Source: Epiperipatus broadwayi (Eukaryota; Onychophora; Udeonychophora; Euonychophora; Peripatidae). Taken from it: a DNA stretch of 64,000 nt. Where the stretch lies: the NCBI GenBank assembly GCA_028023455.1, contig JAQFVV010006472.1, positions 841,501 to 905,500 on the forward strand, written 5' to 3'. Positions 23,758 to 36,545 of this stretch are shown piece by piece (position 1 is the stretch's first letter; each line of letters opens with the position of its first letter). A program made the position numbers and the translations under genes. The notes below the pieces were generated by a model. That model was not told where the DNA came from. It saw only the letters and a list, made by a program, of their open reading frames with translations, and did not search any database.

Positions 23758-23969
23758 TACTTGTGGGTTGTGTATTTTTAGTATGTCACTTTATGTCATC
23801 AAAGCCATCCTTCCCCCTCCTGGAATATTGCATCAATTTATGCCATCATATAACATGTGTAATATCAAACTTTATATCTAAAAGAAGTATCTAATTTCCA
23901 ATGATGGAGTGATATATTCATTATGGAAAAAGGAGAAATATGAAAAAGAACCCTGAAACATTTTTTAAA

Positions 23970-24260
23970 TGGTGAGTTGTAACAAAGTTTTATATTTCAG
24001 TGATTTTTTTAACCTAAAAAAATGGTGAATTGTAAGAAAAAATTGTACTTTATCTAAAAATGGTGAATTGTAAGTTTAACAAATAGTTTTACTTATAAAT
24101 GTTTAACAAAAAAAAAATAAAAAATACAAATATAACAAAAGTTGTACTTTATCTAAAAATGGTGAATTGTAAGTTTAATAAAAAGTTTTACTTGTAAATA
24201 TATATAAATGCTTAGAAGAAAAAAAAATACAAATATAACAAATTTTACTTCTAAATTAAT
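23970..24260. repeat. Minisatellite of about 99 bp
   Basis: TTGTACTTTATCTAAAAATG plus GTGAATTGTAAG occurs at 24043 and 24142 (99-bp period). A degenerate half unit with ATGGTGAGTTGTAA lies upstream at about 23969, and ATGGTGAATTGTAA also occurs at 24022. Confidence 0.85.
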
Positions 24261-24344
24261 TTTTCAATTAAAAATGTACAGTATTACTTACCAATAATGC
24301 GAGACATTTATATTATATTGTGGTGGACTCACAAATTCAATGAA

Positions 24345-24605
24345 CATCATTTGTTACAACTAGCTATAGATGCATCTGGGCCCAGTCATAAATTTAATTT
24401 TGGAACCCTCAAACCATGTTTTCTTATGAATGGATACTTTTTAACAACCTGATGAGGAACACCACCATTGCTTGTTGGAACTCTGAATGTACATTTTCAT
24501 ATCAAGCCCATTCTCACACAATTTTTTGATAGCAGGAATCCGTATTTCTGGAAGAAATTTACTGCTTTCTCTTCTGTAGCAGGTAACTTCCAAATTTTAA
24601 TACTC
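24345..24605 (-). pseudogene. Merlin (ISXO2-like) transposase fragment
   Basis: On the minus strand three consecutive pieces fit the N-terminal part of an ISXO2-like/Merlin DDE transposase. The first is EEKAVNFFQKYGFLLSKN (about 24590-24530). Next is the zinc-ribbon-like CENGLDMKMYIQSSNKQWW then CSSSGC (about 24525-24450). The last is KVSIHKKTWFEGSKIKF (about 24447-24395), which corresponds to the family's conserved ISIR+xTWFEGSK block. A frameshift separates the first two and a stop precedes the third. The catalytic acidic residues lie further downstream and are not present, so this is a truncated relic. Enzymes of this family move cut-and-paste elements with 8-9 bp target duplications. I did not find the element's ends. 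Confidence 0.75.
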
Positions 24606-27600
24606 CTTTTCTTAACAATGGGATAGAAAAAAATCAGTAAAAGTAAAAATCAAAAAAACATATTGGATAGCACAGACAATGTGATTGCACAAAATCAGTA
24701 ATCAGTAAAACTGAAAATCATTGATAGCATAAAATCTCACAGATCAGCATGTTTTACAATTTGGTGAGGTGTCTATAGGTAAAAAGCCAAGATTTGGTTG
24801 CCATGATATCATGAATGGAAATATTGAATAAATATCATTGGATGAAAATGTCACCAGAGTAATATATCATAGCATGAATAATACTTAAAGTACTAATACT
24901 TTTTTTAAAATATACAACACAATAAACTTATTTTTGACCATCTACAAGATTACTTTCAATATTTGTTAACTGAATGTTTAGTGCTTTTCTTCTTATCAAA
25001 TTCCCAGTTGTTGCTTATTGTAACAGAATATAGTTTAAAATTTATTTTATTGAATTCCAAAACAAATAGATGATTTTTCTGTTAGGCACAAGCTTAATCT
25101 TATTGTTTTGTTATTCTCGTACGTTTTTATATTGTTTATATGATTCAAACCACCATTTCAAGAAAATTTCTAAGATTACAGATAAAATATTGCAGTTTTA
25201 TAATATTTTGATGTAAAATATATATTTATGCTTTTATTATTTTTGTTCACTATTTTAATTGCATTTCTAATAATTTCTTTTTATTTATATTAATTTTAAT
25301 TTTATATAAGTCTCCTAGGTCCTTCTTTAACTTTTTAAATGTCATATTTTTTATAAATATTAACAAAAATATTTTTAATTAAACTTTTTATTTTCTTCCA
25401 CATTTTGAGTTTTGTTTTTACTTCATTATTTCGGCAAGAATATAAAAAGTTATTGGTTTTGAGTATATTTAAGTCTAGAAAAATGGCAGAGTAATTGAAA
25501 GATTTAAGAATATTTAATTTGTTTATTAATTTTTTTTATTACTTTTTTTTTAAAAAAAAAACTATTTGACCAACAATTTATAAAAAAAGATTTAAAAATA
25601 AAATTGTATCATATATATTTGGTAAGCTACATTTTTAACACTCATCTTCTTAAATCAGATATCTTACAACTTTTACTCTAAGCTAGTAATTAATTAAATA
25701 GTCAATATTAAATACTAGCCAAGTTTATTAGAGATCAGCTACATGACAAAAATCCAAGCTTGCTTCAATAGTTAATGTAAAGTCTCTTCATGCTTTATTC
25801 TGGTTGAATTTGTATTCCAGGTTATGTTTTATAAGTAATCTATGCCAAAGATCTGACAATAACAAAATTTAATTATACATTAATTAAATACTTGCAGAAA
25901 AAGGAATTATCTCTATTTATTGAATCAGCATTGCTTTTTACCTTCCTTATTGCTATTTTTTTGTCTCATTATATCTATGTAAGCTACTTAAATTATTTCC
26001 AATTTTTCCTTAATTTTATTAGATTTTATTCAGAGATTTAAAAAAAAGCCTCATTTTTTACTTATCCTTATCTACTTTATTATTTCTTTACTTTTTACAT
26101 TACAACTAAATTTCAAAATATCATTTGTATTATGTCTAAACTTTTTATTAAACCTATCCAGTCGAAATGATAATTATGATTTTAAATCAGTTTTTATTAT
26201 GTCATTAATTTTTGTTAATCTTCCAAAAAAAGTTCATTAGTCTCTTATAAGAATTGCTTTTTACTTATATTTAAAATTATTAATAGGTTTTTCTTTATCT
26301 TTAATTATTAAATATATTTTATCTTTTTTTAATTCACTTTTCAATCTCTTTAATCCTAGCAATTGTGCGTTTAAAATTGTTTTACGTTTTAATTATGAAG
26401 TTAAGTTTTAAAAAATAAAGTCACTTGATAATAAAGATAATACCATAAAGAAATATAAAACTTAAAAATTGTCCAAATAAACTTATAAATTCTAAACTTA
26501 TATAAATGAAGAATAGCAATTTTAAATGACAAAAATAAACCAAAAAACACTAATATAATAAAATTTATTAAACATATATGAAATGATTTTTTATGAAAAC
26601 TAAAGCTTATTCTCTAATCAAATGACTGAAAAAAAAATTAATTAAAAATATTAAAATACTAGTAAAACTTCAGTCTGGGAAATATTTTCTATCTCAAGGG
26701 ATTATTTTAAGTTCAAGCACATAGTGTTGAGCTCAATCCATGGACCATGAACTGCAGAATACCCACTGAATCAATGTACTAAACTACCAGGACAAGTATG
26801 AATATGTAACAAAGTATTTATGGAAATATTGTAAATATTTTCATGCAAAAATAATTTACATTTCAGATTATATTAATAAAAATATCATTTCATAAATTAA
26901 ATTAATTCTAGTTATTTTGTATAAATTTTATAATAGTTACTAACAAGAGCCACAAAAGTTAGATATTAGATAGTATATTAAGTAATAAAGTGTTAGAAGA
27001 GTTTAATAATAATTTAGTATATTTTCTGAAGATAATATCTAGCTAACAAAGAAAATAGCTAAGGAAGTTAGGAAATAGGAATAGCCTCAAATTTATTTTC
27101 AATGTACCCTATCTTATATTACTAAATATAAGTTAACTCTATTGTCCAAATCATTTTATAAAATAAATGAGATCTTTGCATTATTAATACAAATTACTAG
27201 ATAAGAAGGGAGGGGGGCTTAACTAGAGACATCAAAGATTATAAGAAAAATTGAAAATAAATTTTACATATAATTAATGAATGCCTATGTTATAAACAAA
27301 AAGCTAAAGATTTATTGAAAAGTTCGATTGAATCAAGAATTTGCTTTTTTATAGTTTAAGCTAATAAATATTAATTAAAGAAAGAACATTCAGTCATTAT
27401 GTACTATGGCAGGGTCACACTGAAAATATGGCAAGTTTGATAATTGGGCAAACAGAATGTTGCAAATAAAGTTAGCTTTTAGTAAAAAAAAATATTTTAA
27501 TACAGCTGCAAAACATTTAGCCTTAACACAAAAGAAAAATAATTTTCTGCATCCAAGAGTCAATTCACCATAATTGTTTGTAATCAAGAAGTGTTTAATG

Positions 27601-27690
27601 ACAAAATATATGAAGGACTCTAGATGTATATTTAAACATTTTTATTGATATTGGAAAATATGTTTATTTGTTAACTTTTGATCTTTTTCA
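24606..27690. other. AT-rich DNA, no gene recognised
   Basis: No domain is seen. A possible decayed tRNA-derived block lies on the minus strand at about 26690-26800 (TGGTAGTTTAGTAC followed by GGATTGAGCTC), too weak to annotate separately. The open frame at 27390-27587 (minus) is unrecognised. Confidence 0.55.
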
Positions 27691-27699
27691 GGTTACAGT

Positions 27700-28352
27700 G
27701 AAATTTTAAAATCAAGGTTTGATATATTTAAATTCAATAGAATTCCCTGAAAATTTATATTTAACTAAGTTATATTACCCTAATCCATTTAAAACACTTA
27801 TCTTTTCAGTACATCAAATAGTTTGATAGATATGGAACAGAGGGTAAGAAAAATATGAAAAATATCTTACAATTTTCATTTGTTTTAAATAATATTTGTG
27901 AGAGGGCAGTTTAAATTTTTTATTCTTTCAATTTAATAACATTTTAAACCATTTCAAACTCTTAATATAAATATCATATTTAGAATGTATACATAATTAT
28001 ATATGTATAATAAATCAGTAACTAAGTTTTCTATTTAAAACTGTTTTTATTTTAAACCTTTAAAAAAAAAACTAGAAAAAATATCAATATTTAAAACAAT
28101 GAAAATTTAAAAATAGATTGTGAATTTTTATTTTTAGGATTTTTTAAAAAACAACTGTTTCAAAATGAAAATAAATTTACCAATTTAAATAGTAAACTTA
28201 GTTGCTGATTTATTATACATATATAATTATGTGCACATGCTAAATATATATATATATATTTAGTATATACAATATTTTTGTAAGTCATTAGATATTTCTT
28301 ATGTCTGGAAATTAATTAAGTCAATTCTTATTTTTATAACAAGTTCTAGTGA
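27700..28352. repeat. Segment related to 46.8-47.8 kb
   Basis: TTTAAATTCAATAGAATT (about 27728) and a later TTATTATACATATATAATTA block (28210) recur in the same order near 46852 and 47431. A third word series at 28308-28352 (GAAATTAATTAAGTC, TTTTTATAACAAG) matches the loop of the foldback at 32168. I infer an old, strongly diverged repeat shared by these regions. Confidence 0.5.
27993..28230. mobile_element. 238-bp foldback element with ~50-bp arms
   Basis: The left arm ATAATTATATATGTATAATA then AATCAGTAACTAAG and CTATTTAAA is inverted at 28180-28230, with about two mismatches over 50 positions. Nothing coding lies in the 140-bp loop. Related but partial sequence at 47.43 and 47.70 kb suggests a family. 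Confidence 0.78.
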
Positions 28353-29267
28353 TATATACTGTAACAGTATGCAATGGTGAAAGGCTCTTATTTAATGGAC
28401 TTGCTGTAAGTACATTGATAAATATATGAACAATTGACTAAATTAATGGAAGAAAAATAATCATATTGAAAGTTTTATAAATAATGAAACTTTTTAGTTG
28501 TTTAAATCTAATTTTATTTATGCATATAAATACTAATGTGAAAATAAGACTTTGTACTAGCATATATTTAAAATGGAAGGTTATTTTATTGACCTTGAAA
28601 TATACATAAAACGGAAATAATTAATAATCTTAGGAAATTGATAATAATAATAAATCAAATCAAACCTGTGACTAAGATTTTATGTGAAGTGAGTGAAATT
28701 CTTAATAAATCACACAAATATGAATTTATTAATAATAAAAATTATTCATATTTTATTTCACATTACTAATAGAAAAATAAATAAATTGAATGAACATTAA
28801 CAGCTTAAACTATTTAACAAGTTTCATTTTTGAAAACAGCTGCAGACATTTTCAAATAAATATGACATAAAGCTTATCTTAATATTCTGAAAATAAAATG
28901 AAATTTTATAATGACTGAAACAAACAAAAGGATTTCATAAGTTCCCCCAATATTAAAACTGTATTTGAAATTATTGATCTTTTGCTTTATTCCCACACTA
29001 TAATATTAATAATATATCTACTAACTATCTTCTCATTCACTCAATTATATGTTAAAAATGTATGTACCCATAAATATATAAAATTATATATATAAATTTC
29101 GTATTACATGTGCAGGTAATTGAGAACTCCAAAGTTTTAAAAATATAAAATTAGTGTCTAATATTTATATATCTATTATTAAATATTAAGTCTTTATTTA
29201 ATTTTTTCTTTTTTGTTTTAAAAACTTCCTCTAAGACTTCATGTGAAAAAGGTCTTTGTTTTAAAGT
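28353..29267. other. AT-rich DNA without recognised gene
   Basis: No coding, RNA or repeat structure recognised beyond short TA runs. Confidence 0.6.
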
Positions 29268-30705
29268 CTTCATGATAAATGAAGCTTATCCAAAGTGAAG
29301 ATTGAACCTGCTTTAGATGGTTATTTCCTCAACCTGGGTTTATTGTTCTTGCTTTTTTTAAACAGGATGATGCAATCTTCTAGAATGTTGTAACTTGAAT
29401 AGCTGGTAGAGGCATAAACAACACTTCCCTCAGAATTTAAATGTAGTGATGATATAATAATTTATTTTCCAATGAACAGTTTTCTTTTCTCCTGAAAGTT
29501 TCTCTTCTCCATTTTTTTAAAAGAATAATTTTGTAACAAATATTTTATTTATACAGTGTGATGTTATAAATTGTAACAATAATAATAGTAGATTACTCCA
29601 CTGCACATGCGCTTTACAGATCAAATGCTTTTTAATGAATTCTCTCCTTTCCAAACACAAGATAGTCTTTTTAATAATTTATAAGCAGAATTCTTATAGG
29701 ATGGTGACAACTAATTTGTAAATGTATGTGACATTTAGTCCTAGCAAGTGGGCACCAGAAAGGGCAGGCATTTGGCCCCAGTTACTAAATCTTTACAGCA
29801 GTGCATTCTTGCATTCGAACACCAATGAAGATTCTTATATAAATGTAAGATGATGACAGTAGCTAGTTCAAGTGGCAAGAAAGTCTCTAATATTTTATTA
29901 ACATATGTCTTTGCTACATCTTAATATAGTTATTATTAAATAACTTTTAGAATGTGTGAGGTAATCATATTTCTTATCCTTTTATATAAAAATTGGAATA
30001 ACTATACACACTTCTAATGTTCATATTATAGAACTTTTTTGGAGATTAATAAGTTAAACTATTCAATAAAGCTTCATGATCAGTGAAGCTTATCATGAGT
30101 GAAGATTGAACTTGCTTTAGATGGTTATTTTCTCAATCTGGGTTGATTGTCATTGCTTTTCTTTTTTAAACAGGATGATACAATCTTCTACAATATTCTA
30201 ACTGGAACAACTTGTAAAGACATAAACAAGTCTTTTCTTAAAATTAAGGTGTAATGATAATATAATGGTTTATTTTCCAATGAATAACTTTTTTCCACCT
30301 GAAAATTTCTTTCTTCTATTTTTCTTTTTAGATAAATTATTTTCATAAAGTTATCAATACAATTTATAAGCAAGATTCTTCTAGGATGCTGACAACAAAT
30401 TTCTAAATGTACATAACATTTGGTCCTAGCAGGCAGGCATCAGAAAGGGTAGACATTTGTCCTCTTTTTACTAAACTTTTATAGCAGTGCATTCTTATGT
30501 TCAAATACCAGTGAAAATTCTTGTCTGATGATGATAGTATCTAGTTCAAATGGCAAATAATTTTCTATTATTTTAGTAACATATGTATTTATTACATTTT
30601 AATATAGTTATTGTTATATAACTTCTAGAATATGCAAGTTTATGTTTCTTATCCTTTTATATTAAAATTGGAATAACTATACACAATCTAATGTTACAAA
30701 GAACT
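29268..30705. repeat. 0.8-kb tandem segmental duplication
   Basis: Unit 1 (29268-30071) and unit 2 (30072-30705) share a long series of words in order: CTTCATGAT, GAAGATTGAAC, TTTAGATGGTTATTT, AAACAGGATGAT, CAATCTTCTA, GTCCTAGCA, GCAGTGCATTCTT and TTGGAATAACTATACACA. Divergence is considerable. No reading frame is conserved between the two copies, so the unit is non-coding. A third trace of the unit's end lies at 31145-31206. Confidence 0.85.
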
Positions 30706-30714
30706 CAAGTCATA

Positions 30715-31206
30715 TGTAGCAGAAAACAGTTTGGGGTTGGGGATATTCTACAAAGCTTGTTAAGAGCTAACATTTGTAATACAAGCTTGTTAAATTAAGT
30801 CATGTGACATATGACTTGATTTCTTTGTATTTTTTTTGCTATTAAGGCTTTGGCAATGTTGTATTGCTGAAGTTATTAATATATGCTGTATCTGATCTTG
30901 GTTCAGTCCCATATGACTATTTAAATTAGATAGTTGGATTGAAAGACATATGAATGTCTAAAAATTTCAGATTTTCTATTTAATAGTTATTCATTAGATA
31001 AAGTGTTGGGCTTGTCCTGGTCTTTTTAATCTAATGCTTGAATATTCTAGCACCTCACTAAGAAAACCAGTAGCAGAAAATGGTCTGGGTTGGGGATATT
31101 CTGCAAAGCTTGTTAAGAGCTTATTTGCAAGCTCTATATATAACAATCTAATTTTCATGTTTTACAACTTTTTTGGAAATTAGTAAGTTAAAGTATTCAT
31201 TAAAGC
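30715..31206. repeat. Second local duplication adjoining the 0.8-kb repeats
   Basis: GTAGCAGAAAACAGTTTGGG then GTTGGGGATATTCTACAAAG (about 30716) recurs as GTAGCAGAAAATGGTCTGGG (about 31070), each followed by CTTGTTAAGAGCT. After the second copy the end of the 0.8-kb unit appears again (31145-31206). Confidence 0.82.
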
Positions 31207-31386
31207 TGTGCTCTATATGTTTTGGCATATACTTATTTTGTTAGATTAATAAAATATAAATCATTTAACTTTATATAAAATTTAGTATAATGGGTCTTTA
31301 AATAATATATGTTTTATTTACTATTTTTAATTCATTCATACATACAATTCTCATAGATTACTTAGTGATTTAGTTTTAAATTATAG

Positions 31387-31996
31387 GTATAGGGAATTTG
31401 AACTTAGACTTTCAAGCATCCAACAACTATCCATACTGTCTCATATAATTGATACACATAACCACACACATATAGAAAAGATAAATAATCGCCATCATAT
31501 GTATTTCATGCTAAACCAGCACCCATCAGTTAGGTCCAGATTATCTTTTCCCACACATATATATAAGCAGTGCTCAGTTTATATTAAGATAGCAAATCTT
31601 CATACTTTAATGGACAGGCTTCAATCTACTCCAACCTCCAACTTTTCAGCCATCCATATCATTGAAAATCTGATGATGGAAATCCCAAATCCTAGCTGAT
31701 GACAATATTATTGCCATGACCATGTTGACCTTAAATCACTATGACCTCTCATGTATAGGACCTTATTTATTTAAATACATAGAGAGGGATGGGAAGGATA
31801 CAAGCTTCATGTGTAAATATTTGAAAACCAGGCACTCTTCACAAACCTGGAGCTTAATTGTAAGTATAGGGGATTTGAACTCAGACTTTCAAGCATCCAC
31901 CAACTATCCACACTATCTCATACAACTGATATCCATGACCACACACACATACAAAAAAGATAAATAATCACCAATAGACGTATTTCATGCTAAAAC
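31387..31996 (-). repeat. 477-bp SINE-derived tandem array, 1.3 units
   Basis: Unit 1 starts at 31387 and unit 2 at 31864 (477-bp spacing), ending at about 31996. On the minus strand each unit begins with a tRNA-like region. Unit 2 preserves a B box (complement of GGATTTGAACTC, near 31870-31882) preceded by ATCAGTTGTATGAGA, similar to an A box. The rest of the unit has CATGCTAAACCAGC, GGACAGGCTTCAATC and ATCTGATGATGGAA, as in the 7 kb and 51 kb arrays. Confidence 0.88.
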
Positions 31997-32167
31997 AGAT
32001 TATAATTAAGCTTTTCTATTTATAACATTTAATTTAAGATTGAAGATGTTTTTATTTTTTAAAATAAACATTTCTATGAAAAATGTAATTAACTAGTTTA
32101 TCTATGATGAATAAATGAATAAACAACAAGTAAACAACTTCACACAAAATAAAATAATTAATGAAGT

Positions 32168-32309
32168 ATTGGAGTTTTTAGATTTAACTTAAAATAAAAG
32201 TATGGAGGATCCAGAAATTAATTAAATTATTCCCTATTTTTATAACAAGGAATTGATTTAATCTGGACATACTATGCTTTTATTTTAAATTAAATCTACA
32301 AACTCCAAT
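32168..32309. mobile_element. 142-bp foldback element, copy 1
   Basis: The left arm (32168-32214, starting ATTGGAGTTTTTAGATTTAA) and right arm (32263-32309, ending AAACTCCAAT) pair over about 47 bp with a few mismatches. The copy at 47895-48035 shares the arm sequence, proving a dispersed family. It is non-coding. Confidence 0.82.
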
Positions 32310-35300
32310 TGTGATTGAAGAAGCAATCGTTTTAATTTTAGTGCACAAGCAATAGAAGCATTTAATATTTAACAAAAAATTTTATTTCTATTATTATCAA
32401 TGATGTTTAAAATATTTACCTTGAATCATAATAGATTAAAAGTCCTGTGAGAATAGCAAAGTAAGGTGAGTATCCATTTTTATTTATTTGCAGTTTATTA
32501 ACAATTGGTTTGGTTTGTTATTAGCTTAATCTGTACATTTTAATGTTATTTATTCTTTTCAAAAATCAACGTATTATTTAGATCACTTGAAATACAGTTC
32601 ATTTTCTGATTGAATCATATTAATATTTTAGTTACAAAATATTACATAGTTTTTTGATTAAAGATTATGCTTGTTCAAATAAATATTAAAGTAACAAGTT
32701 GAACAATTTTCCAAACTTTTTTTTTTACATTTTTCAGCTGTCAGTGAATTTATAAATCTTTATTTCTTAAAGCCACCACTTTATCATGGGGCTAATCCAC
32801 ACAAGGCATCTTTAAAATAAAAATATATACACATATATAATAAAAGAAGAGTAATTCTCTACTGCTATCTACAAAAAGCTTGATTAATCATTGATTACCA
32901 GATGTTAATGTACTTTATCCCAAATCAATTTTTGCCTTTGCAGAAGGGGGGGGGGAATCTGAAAATAATGGAATTATACATCTGGAAACTACATTTAACT
33001 TCACTTTATTAGTCAAGCCTTGGTGCCTGCTTTGAATTATAAATCTTCATTGATAAATAAGATATAAAAAAAAAGTCAGAAAACAAACTACAGGGAATGA
33101 TTTTAATGTATTATCATTTTGTTAAACACTGATTATATAAGTGTTATTACATATTGTATAACATAGGAATCAACTGACTTTATAAATATATACTGAATAT
33201 ATATATGCGCGTAAAAAATAATCTCTGAGTAATTAAATACTCAGTGAATAAACAAAAACTTATTCTTTTATGCTTAGACTTTTTTGTTGTTGTTCACTAA
33301 AACTTTTGTTTGAAATTAAAAAAAGATTTTTATTCAAGCGTTTAGATTCTTCAGATCTAAGCCACTAAACTGTAAAAAATATTTATACTTTGTTATTTTC
33401 TACAATGCTAAATATATCTTAAATAAGAGTATCAATTTAAAATTTTATAACAGAATTGTAAACCTTTAACTCATCAAGTTAACTGACGGTTTTACTCACA
33501 AAGAATAAAAAATGTATAATGCATTAAGTTATCGTCAAGTATTAATAAAATTACTGTTGATGCTTTTTTTATGTATATTTAATTATAACCGTTTTTTTTT
33601 TAATGTGTATAAAAAAAAAATTTCGCTGATGTTCAAATTGCTAGTCGAAATATTTAAACAGTGACATGACAGTAACATGTTCTACATGTATATCACAACG
33701 ATTTAACGTTTATATTTTCTAACAAACGCTACCTAGTGTTACAGAATTAAATTACTAGAAGTCAGGAAATGCTAATAATTTAAATTCTATAACATTAGAT
33801 AGATTTGGTTATTTGTACATGTTATATTATCCTGATACTTGCTGATTAATAAATACTAATTTACATATATGCGTTGGTTTAATATATACATAATAAAAAA
33901 AACGCGATTAAACAAATAATTGATATTGCTTTTGATTATATGAATACAATATATATATATTATAAAATAAATTATCATTTCGTTACTAGAATGCTTAAGA
34001 AGTCTGGAGTCACATGATAATTTATCTGATATATTCAGTAAGAGTTAAATCACATGATACTTGATTTGGTATAACTTATAAGTGAAAAATCAATTGATAC
34101 TTAATTTGACTTAACCAATAAATTTCATCATCATAAGTCAACTATTTATTATAAATCAAACTCTCTTCTAAAAAATGATCATTTATTTGTAACTTTTGAT
34201 TCTTATACAAATTTTCTAAAAATCATCGTTCATTTCAATTCATTTTGCTATAAAATATTTTAAAAAACAGAATCAATTTGACATATCAAAAACCTTAATA
34301 AATAAAATGAATATTAATCATTCTTTCTTTTTCCAAATATCTTTTAATAATTTATTATATGGCTTCTATCACTTTTTGAAGATAAGCTGTTTTGATAAAA
34401 TTTGTTTTGTTTTGTTTTTAAATTATATCGATTGACTTTCAATACCCCCTTTAGCAGCATGTGGAATTCTCGTATTTTACTGAATGTTTTTTTTTCTCTA
34501 AATAAATCATGATTACTAAAATAAAACTTACTGACCATCCTGTGAATTAATTTATTAATTTCAATAATAATATAAGTTATATTTTAAACATTTTTTTTTT
34601 GCTGTGTTAGCAATTTAAATTGAAAGTTTTATAATTAACTTCCTTAAATTTGTTAATGAGGCACTTGCTATGACGTCACAAAATTCAATTGACCACCTAT
34701 TGAGAGAAATCACTAACTTTTTTTAATTAGCACTGAAATCACATATACTCATTTTTAATATTTTAATTCCAAAAAATTCTATAGATGTCAAGAAAATTGA
34801 AAATGCAGTAACATGAAAGACTTTTTAAACTTTGCCTTTGAGATATTTTGAAGCGCTGAAATCTTGATTTTTTTTTTTTGCAAAGTTTATTATGTAACTC
34901 TGAAAATTATTAAAGGTTTTAACAGCTTGAGCAAGCATAAGAAGTGGTGATCATGTGATGTTTAGTAGTTGAGTTTATTTATTTATATTTTATTTTTAAA
35001 AGTAGAAATTAATAAACTTGACTGTAATATAAAGATAAAAAACTGCAGTGTCTAGTATGTCATTATCTGTCAAAATTGATTTGGTATTAAAATGTTTTAA
35101 ACTATTGTAATTTTTGTAAGAAAATATCAGATTTTAAAACAAAATTTGATGACTTATCATAAATCTACCTTCATTCATTCCCATTAAAAAAACAATCTTA
35201 AAATAAAAATTAATTTGTCCAGTTTAGTTTTAGTGTTTACATAAATATTTGTGATGGTGTTTTGGTACATTGTTAAATTAACAGTGTTGTTTTTAAAATA

Positions 35301-35512
35301 TTTAAAACAGCCAAATGTGATGTTTTAGAATATTATTTCCTTATAAAATTAAATTAAATAGAACTCAAGTCCTATTTATAGAGTTTTATCATAAGATAAA
35401 GATTTTATAAAAACAATGGTTGGGTTTTCTGAAACTTTTAACTAGGTGAAATAATAGAAAGTGTCAGATTGCAAGATAGTTAACCTTCTTGCATTGTATT
35501 AGCTCCAGGGCA
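32310..35512. other. AT-rich DNA without recognised gene
   Basis: No domain is seen. A ten-G run lies at about 32945-32954. The patch 33600-33800 is less AT-rich but contains no readable frame. The open frame at 34344-34538 (minus) is unrecognised. Confidence 0.6.
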
Positions 35513-36000
35513 GTTTTAATTGTTTCCTTGTCTGTAAGTTTTCAACATTAGTTTTAATATTCCTTCATTACTATTTATGAGAATATAATAAATTTGATTT
35601 TACTAAATAAATATTTTTGTTTTAGAAATGAAACAATTTTTTAAAAAATCATATTTGAATTGTATAAATATTAGAAAAATCTATTGTAAATATTTTTATC
35701 AACAACAGTTAGAAAAGCTGTTTCATTTCAGAAAACAAAAAAAAATTGTTTTTATTTGACATTTGTTTTTAAAATGTGAATAAGTAAATATCAATATATG
35801 ATAAATCTATCAAATTATGCTTTAAAAGTTTAAATTTTTTAATAATTTTTACAGTATTGCAATAAATTCTAATAGACTATTGAGAACAATGATTAGCAAA
35901 TAGCTTGTAACTTCCATCCATGTAATTTGCATTGCTAACTTTACATAGAAAAATATAATCTTTTATTTTTAAAAATAATATTTACTTACAAAATAAATAT

Positions 36001-36001
<1 letters not shown>

Positions 36002-36051
<50 letters not shown>
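36002..36051. repeat. (AAT)n microsatellite
   Basis: About 16 triplet units, within duplication copy 1 and absent from copy 2. Confidence 0.95.
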
Positions 36052-36197
36052 TATTCTTGAATTTTAATAATTATTACACAGTTATTGTGCTAAAATAATA
36101 ATGAATCTTAAGTAACTGTTAATCCTTTCTAAGGCAATGAATCCATGTTTTAAATGTAGTGATTATGTGTATATAATTGTGGTGTGCATGTCTGTAG

Positions 36198-36265
36198 CTC
36201 ATGTCAAAAATTTTAACAGGTTTGGCCATTCTACGCAGCATTGTCAATCTAAGATAAGCAAGATC
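36198..36265 (+). pseudogene. Zinc-knuckle trace of a retroelement gag/ORF1
   Basis: The plus strand reads NRFGHSTQHCQSK, the second half of a CCHC knuckle of the form C-x2-C-x-RFGH-x4-C found in Jockey/I-type LINE ORF1 and some gag proteins. The expected first two cysteines are replaced (V and F), and a stop follows shortly. The match is only about 13 residues long. Confidence 0.4.
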
Positions 36266-36503
36266 TAAGAATAAAGATGACTCAATCAGTGTATCAATAG
36301 CCTATATATATGTACATGAGTGTACATGCATGTCTATTTCAATATTTTTACTAATAAAAGTTTTATTCTAAATTCCTGGATAAAAATTAATTTAAGTAGT
36401 AAATATTATTTCATCTTAAATCCTTTTGATAAATAATTGCTATATATGTTCACTTTTTCTGGTGATAATAAAAAATAAGTTTATTTTTTATTTTTTAGAC
36501 TTT

Positions 36504-36505
<2 letters not shown>

Positions 36506-36541
<36 letters not shown>
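36506..36541. repeat. (TA)n microsatellite
   Basis: About 18 TA units. Confidence 0.95.
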
Positions 36542-36545
<4 letters not shown>

